Shown piece after piece: positions 61,555 through 64,000 of a stretch of DNA of 64,000 nt; position 1 is the stretch's first letter; every line of letters begins with the position of its first letter. Both the position numbers and the translations under genes were made by a program. The notes below the pieces were generated by a model, which did no database searches, was not told where the DNA came from, and saw only the letters and a program-made list of their open reading frames with translations. This stretch comes from Pseudomonas nitroreducens (lineage in GTDB: Bacteria; Pseudomonadota; Gammaproteobacteria; Pseudomonadales; Pseudomonadaceae): contig NZ_JACHLI010000038.1 of NCBI RefSeq assembly GCF_014204515.1, positions 3,080-67,079 of the forward strand, given 5' to 3'.

Positions 61555-61631
61555 AGGCACATAGCTCAGTTGGTTAGAGCACCACCTTGACATGGTGGGG
61601 GTCGTTGGTTCGAGTCCAATTGTGCCTACCA
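61555..61631 (+). tRNA. tRNA-Val (anticodon GAC)
   Basis: A complete 77-base cloverleaf with encoded CCA. The acceptor AGGCACA pairs with TGTGCCT; D arm GCTCAGTTGGTTAGAGC; anticodon stem CCACC/GGTGG with loop TTGACAT (anticodon GAC, valine codons GUC/GUU); T arm TTGG-TTCGAGT-CCAA. It is very similar to E. coli tRNA-Val(GAC) outside the acceptor stem. A single tRNA with its own promoter and terminator. Confidence 0.97.
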
Positions 61632-61658
61632 AACATAATCGCTTCGGCGATTTCAGAA

Positions 61659-61686
61659 AGGGCGATCCGCAAGGGTCGCCCTTTTT
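61659..61686 (+). terminator. Terminator after tRNA-Val
   Basis: AGGGCGATCC, loop GCAA, GGGTCGCCCT followed by TTTT, 27 bases after the tRNA. Confidence 0.88.
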
Positions 61687-61743
61687 GTTTTGGGCGTTTT
61701 CTGGGGTGGCGTTTGCGCGCTGACGTGGCGCGCTGCTGGCGTT

Positions 61744-62058
61744 CTAGTTCATTGCATTCCGGTGTTCGCTCTCGGTTTCATACTGCCGGCACTTCTGCTC
61801 GGCGGCGGCGAATGCCTCGTCGGGTGTCTGCTCTCCCTGGTAGCCGAAGCGCACGAAGTACCTGACGATAACCTGCGTGTCCGCATCCAGCGTAGCGTTC
61901 CTTTCGTGAACGGCTGCCACTGCCTGCTGCTCGGTTCGCCCTTCGTCCCGGTACATGGCTCCCGCGCGGGCGAACAGGCCGATGCCGGTGCAGAACTCCG
62001 AGGCCTGTGCGCCGGCGGCGAGGGTGGTGAGCAGGAACAACAGGGTGAGCTTCTTCAT
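61744..62058 (-). CDS. Small exported protein of unknown function
   Basis: A 104-residue protein. Residues 1-19 form a signal peptide (MKKLTLLFLLTTLAAGAQA before SEFCTGIGLF). The mature part of about 85 residues has two Cys (near 23 and 90) that could form a disulfide, and is mostly helical (AGAMYRDEGRTEQQAVAAVHERN). I do not recognise the family. It is divergent from the exported protein at 62208 and stands alone. Confidence 0.75.
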   Translation of the reverse strand: MKKLTLLFLLTTLAAGAQASEFCTGIGLFARAGAMYRDEGRTEQQAVAAVHERNATLDADTQVIVRYFVRFGYQGEQTPDEAFAAAEQKCRQYETESEHRNAMN

Positions 62059-62207
62059 GCGACCTCACTGAGCCTGCGATTTCTTACTACCTGTCAGTAT
62101 GGCGCCTGCGGAGGTCTTCTGCTCGGCGCTGTGCCGAGAGGTCGCCGCCTGCGAAATGGCCGGCACGCCTGCTATGGTGTTCCCTTGGAATGTGTTCGGA
62201 GGTGGTG

Positions 62208-62729
62208 ATGGGCGGTCTGCGAGCCTGGTTGTTGCTCGGTGTCCTGATGGCGCCGTTGCCGGCGTTGGCGGAAATGCAGGTGATCTGGCCGCAGGGCTGG
62301 GAAGTGTCGCGCTCGCCGGCGGATGCGGTGTCCGATGCGCCGGTGGTTCGCCAGCGCGGCGTGCGCATGGCCGAGGACGGCTCCCAGGACCTGGTCATGG
62401 AGGTCACCCGCAGTCGGCTTGGCTCGGGAATCACCGTCAGTGTCGAGAATGTCATCGTCGAGATGCGCAAGGCGTTGCAGAAGGACTTCATGCGCCAGGG
62501 CTTCCAGGCAGCTTGCAGCAAGCCGCTGGATACGAAGCTGGGTGGGCTGAGCGGGCTCGAGGTGCATTGCGGCATCAGTCAGAACGGCACCGAGGTGCTC
62601 AAGCAGACCGTGCAGGTCGCGCTGGGTGATGGGGTGGCCTATTCGCTGACCTATGCGGCGCCGGCGCAGCGCTATGCGGCGTTGATGGCGGAGATCGAAT
62701 CGGTGAAGGCGGGCATCAGCCTGAACTGA
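62208..62729 (+). CDS. Exported DUF4946-like protein
   Basis: A 173-residue protein. Residues 1-~21 are a signal peptide (MGGLRAWLLLGVLMAPLPALA). The mature part begins EMQVIWPQGWEVSRSPADAV and contains a Cys pair (ACSKPL and VHCGIS) that fits a disulfide. The pattern WPxGWEV ... GLEVHCGIS ... SLTYAAPAQRYAAL recalls DUF4946 proteins of Pseudomonas, whose role is unknown. I prefer ATG 62208 because GGAGG lies five bases upstream; an earlier in-frame ATG at 62190 lacks a site. A terminator follows at 62761. Confidence 0.75.
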   Translation: MGGLRAWLLLGVLMAPLPALAEMQVIWPQGWEVSRSPADAVSDAPVVRQRGVRMAEDGSQDLVMEVTRSRLGSGITVSVENVIVEMRKALQKDFMRQGFQAACSKPLDTKLGGLSGLEVHCGISQNGTEVLKQTVQVALGDGVAYSLTYAAPAQRYAALMAEIESVKAGISLN

Positions 62730-62760
62730 GTGCTGCCTATATATAGAAGGCAGAAAAGCA

Positions 62761-62787
62761 AAAGCCCCGCTCATGCGGGGCTTTTTT
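62761..62787. terminator. Bidirectional terminator
   Basis: AAAGCCCCGC, loop TCAT, GCGGGGCTTTTTT between the convergent genes ending at 62729 and 62799. Confidence 0.92.
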
Positions 62788-62798
62788 CGTTTCCAGGC

Positions 62799-63023
62799 TC
62801 AGGCAGCGATGGTGGCCTGCACTCGCTGGATCACCGCGCTCAGCGGTGCCTCGCCCTGGTATTGCTGGGGGTAGAGGCGCTCGGTGTGCTTGGCGATGCC
62901 ATGCTCGTTCACCAGGGTGAAGCTGAAGCCATGCTTGCGCTTGGCCTGGATGACGCAGTTCAGAGGGGCGAAGGCCGCCGAAAGGGTGCGAATCGCCTCC
63001 TGGATTTGCAGGGAGGTTTTCAT
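62799..63023 (-). CDS. Small protein, possibly DUF3509-like
   Basis: A 74-residue cytoplasmic protein: IQEAIRTLSAAFAPLNCVIQAKRKHG, then a beta-hairpin FSFTLVNEHGIAKHTERLY and a C-terminal helix. Size and shape recall the DUF3509 family of small Pseudomonas proteins, but I am not sure of that assignment. ATG 63023 has GGAAAG upstream; a frame extension to 63089 is unlikely. No operon partner. Confidence 0.6.
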   Translation of the reverse strand: MKTSLQIQEAIRTLSAAFAPLNCVIQAKRKHGFSFTLVNEHGIAKHTERLYPQQYQGEAPLSAVIQRVQATIAA

Positions 63024-63466
63024 TGTCTTGTCTTTCCAAATAGGTAACGGTCCTATGACCGTCGAAATCGTCAAAAGCTCCGGGTGCAATCTGAGAATGC
63101 AGAATACGTGTGACCGGAATATGGCAGCGATTGGAAACTTGAGGGTCTGTTCGCGTCAGGCTGCGATGTTGGGTGAAAGCAGAGGATCTGACGTGGGGCG
63201 CTGGTCGCTCGGGCAAATGTTCCTGGCGCGGTTGGCGTGCTCTGGAATCGATGCGGAGGAGGCGCTGGCCGTGGCCCTGTAGAGCCCAGCTTCTGCCCTG
63301 GATCAGGTAGGGAGTGCTGGGAGGGGCGACCTTGGGTTTGGTGTTCGCTGTCGGCCAGTATAAGGATTTCTTCTAACGATGGCTAGTTTTTATACAGCCG
63401 TCTGTCAGAAGCTGCCGAGCGAAGGGGGAAATTCCGCGGAGCGGGAGCGCTCCGCGGAAGATCGGC
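63024..63466. other. Intergenic stretch before mvaU
   Basis: No supported gene in these 443 bases. A plus-strand frame from ATG 63121 to 63282 (53 residues) has no ribosome site or recognisable content. A strong hairpin TTCCGCGGAGCG...CGCTCCGCGGAA lies at 63432-63459, just after the mvaU stop, and may end that message although its T-tract is poor. Confidence 0.6.
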
Positions 63467-63820
63467 TCACTGCAGCCAGGATTCCACGGTGTCACCACCG
63501 TATTGTTGCTTCCAGGCTTTCAGGGTCTTGTGGTTGCCGCCCTTGGTTTCGATGGTCTCGCCGTTGTGCGGGTTCTTGTAGACCTTCAGTTGGCGGGTGC
63601 GGCGCGGCTGCTGTGCGGCGGCCGGCTCGGTGGAAGTCTGCGGGTCGAGAATGTTGATGACATTGCGCAGGTTCATGCCGTACTGGTCCATCAAGGCTTG
63701 CAGTTGATCCTTGAACTCCAGTTCCTTTTTCAGGCCGCCATCGCTCTTGAGTTTCTCGAGCAGGGCGAGTTGTTCCTGGAGTTTGCGCTCGGCTTCGCGG
63801 AATTCCGCAAGTTTGGACAT
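63467..63820 (-). CDS. mvaU: H-NS-like xenogeneic silencer MvaU
   Basis: A 117-residue nucleoid protein of the MvaT/MvaU family. Residues 1-~60 form the coiled-coil oligomerisation domain (MSKLAEFREAERKLQEQLALLEKLK). The C-terminal DNA-binding domain reads KVYKNPHNGETIETKGGNHKTLKAWKQQYG, with the minor-groove contact region around NPHNGETIETKGGNHKTL. The start MSKLAEFR is that of MvaU rather than MvaT. These proteins silence AT-rich foreign DNA, such as the gene at 1755. An IS element begins only 84 bases upstream of the start, close to or within the promoter (TTGACG at about 63884-63889 on the minus strand is just retained). Confidence 0.93.
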   Translation of the reverse strand: MSKLAEFREAERKLQEQLALLEKLKSDGGLKKELEFKDQLQALMDQYGMNLRNVINILDPQTSTEPAAAQQPRRTRQLKVYKNPHNGETIETKGGNHKTLKAWKQQYGGDTVESWLQ

Positions 63821-63903
63821 CTGGGTGCTCCCGTCTACAGGGTGATTAGTACGGCGAGATTCTCTGTTCTATTGATTGTTCGCGTCAACTGAATAGATAA
63901 ATT

Positions 63904-64000
63904 GTGGAGGTGCGGACAATTTCTTGGACTACCTGAGGTGGTAGCTCATGTATTCATACGAGGATCGGCAACGTGCCGTTCGGCTTTACATCAAACTCGG
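63904..64000 (+). mobile_element. Left end of an IS3-family element, cut by window edge
   Basis: The element seems to begin with TGTGGAGGTGCGGACAATTT, then a leader TGGACTACCTGAGGTGGTAG and the first codons of a transposase. The 3' end and the other inverted repeat are outside the window, so the boundary is approximate. Confidence 0.65.
63948..64000 (+). CDS. IS3-family transposase OrfA, 5' fragment
   Basis: Only the first 17 codons are in the window: MYSYEDRQRAVRLYIKLG (the last codon is incomplete). This start is a familiar one for IS3-family OrfA proteins, whose N-terminal helix-turn-helix binds the element's ends. The gene continues past the window. GAGGTGG lies seven bases before the ATG. 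Confidence 0.7.
   Translation, partial: MYSYEDRQRAVRLYIKL

Noticed and set aside
63121..63282. 53-codon small gene on the plus strand
   Set aside because: No ribosome site, no recognisable sequence features and no repeat or operon context to support it.

Overview
The window comes from a Pseudomonas chromosome, most likely a relative of the P. aeruginosa / P. nitroreducens / P. citronellolis group. The DNA is GC-rich. It carries gene neighbourhoods that I recall from P. aeruginosa: nrdB-nrdA next to an rstAB-like two-component pair; pcpS, dienelactone hydrolase, PL7 lyase and lytic transglycosylase; oprH-phoP-phoQ, AraC regulator and dctA; and sbp, muiA, K+ channel, pyk, ttuD, glxR, hyi, gcl, glcG-like, TetR, moaA. 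Pseudomonas-type markers (MvaU, OprH, CyaB, OprD-family porin) agree. These comparisons are from memory, not a search.

Layout. 1-2.7 kb is an accessory pocket: repeat-rich non-coding DNA, an orphan Bro-N antirepressor-like gene, a folded non-coding stretch, and an AT-rich gene whose protein carries a HEPN-like R-N-x3-H motif. 2.8-7.2 kb is class Ia ribonucleotide reductase (nrdB, nrdA), with NrdR-like and DnaA boxes upstream. 8.0-11.1 kb is an RstA/RstB-like two-component system with a GNAT acetyltransferase between regulator and kinase. 11.3-13.9 kb is modABC behind a ModE-like operator. 14.1-19.5 kb holds a porin, pcpS, a hydrolase, an alginate-lyase-fold protein and a lytic transglycosylase. 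19.7-22.5 kb is PhoP-box-controlled oprH-phoPQ. 22.8-25.5 kb has an AraC regulator and a dctA gene broken by a one-base frameshift behind a sigma-54 promoter.

26.1-31.9 kb holds cyaB (MASE2 adenylate cyclase), an HD oxygenase-like protein, a LuxR-type regulator, an APC permease and a P1 peptidase. 31.9-38.9 kb is a catabolic cluster: FGGY kinase, two FAD enzymes resembling GlpA/GlpB, a DeoR regulator, an EutH-type transporter and a DUF1937 protein. The FAD enzymes should oxidise and the kinase phosphorylate a small polyol-like compound; the substrate is not evident. 39-47 kb has sbp, an HD hydrolase, muiA, a K+ channel, sstT, a DapF-like protein with both catalytic cysteines replaced by serine, and a urea transporter. 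47.4-56.1 kb is the glyoxylate-to-glycerate-to-pyruvate route (gcl, hyi, glxR, ttuD, pyk), with a divergent GlcG-like gene and a RutR-like TetR regulator, probably acting through repeated TGTATACA-like sites. 56.2-61.4 kb holds moaA, a periplasmic binding protein, a small phosphatase, an FNT channel and a gamma-glutamylputrescine-oxidase-like enzyme. 61.5-64 kb holds tRNA-Val, small proteins, mvaU and the left end of an IS3-family element cut by the window edge.

Intergenic spaces are full of palindromic repeats: REP-like GTAGGAGCG arms, long GTAGGATGGG palindromes, and a MITE-like element with CCCTCACCC/CCCTCTCCC ends, three copies of which also share their interior.
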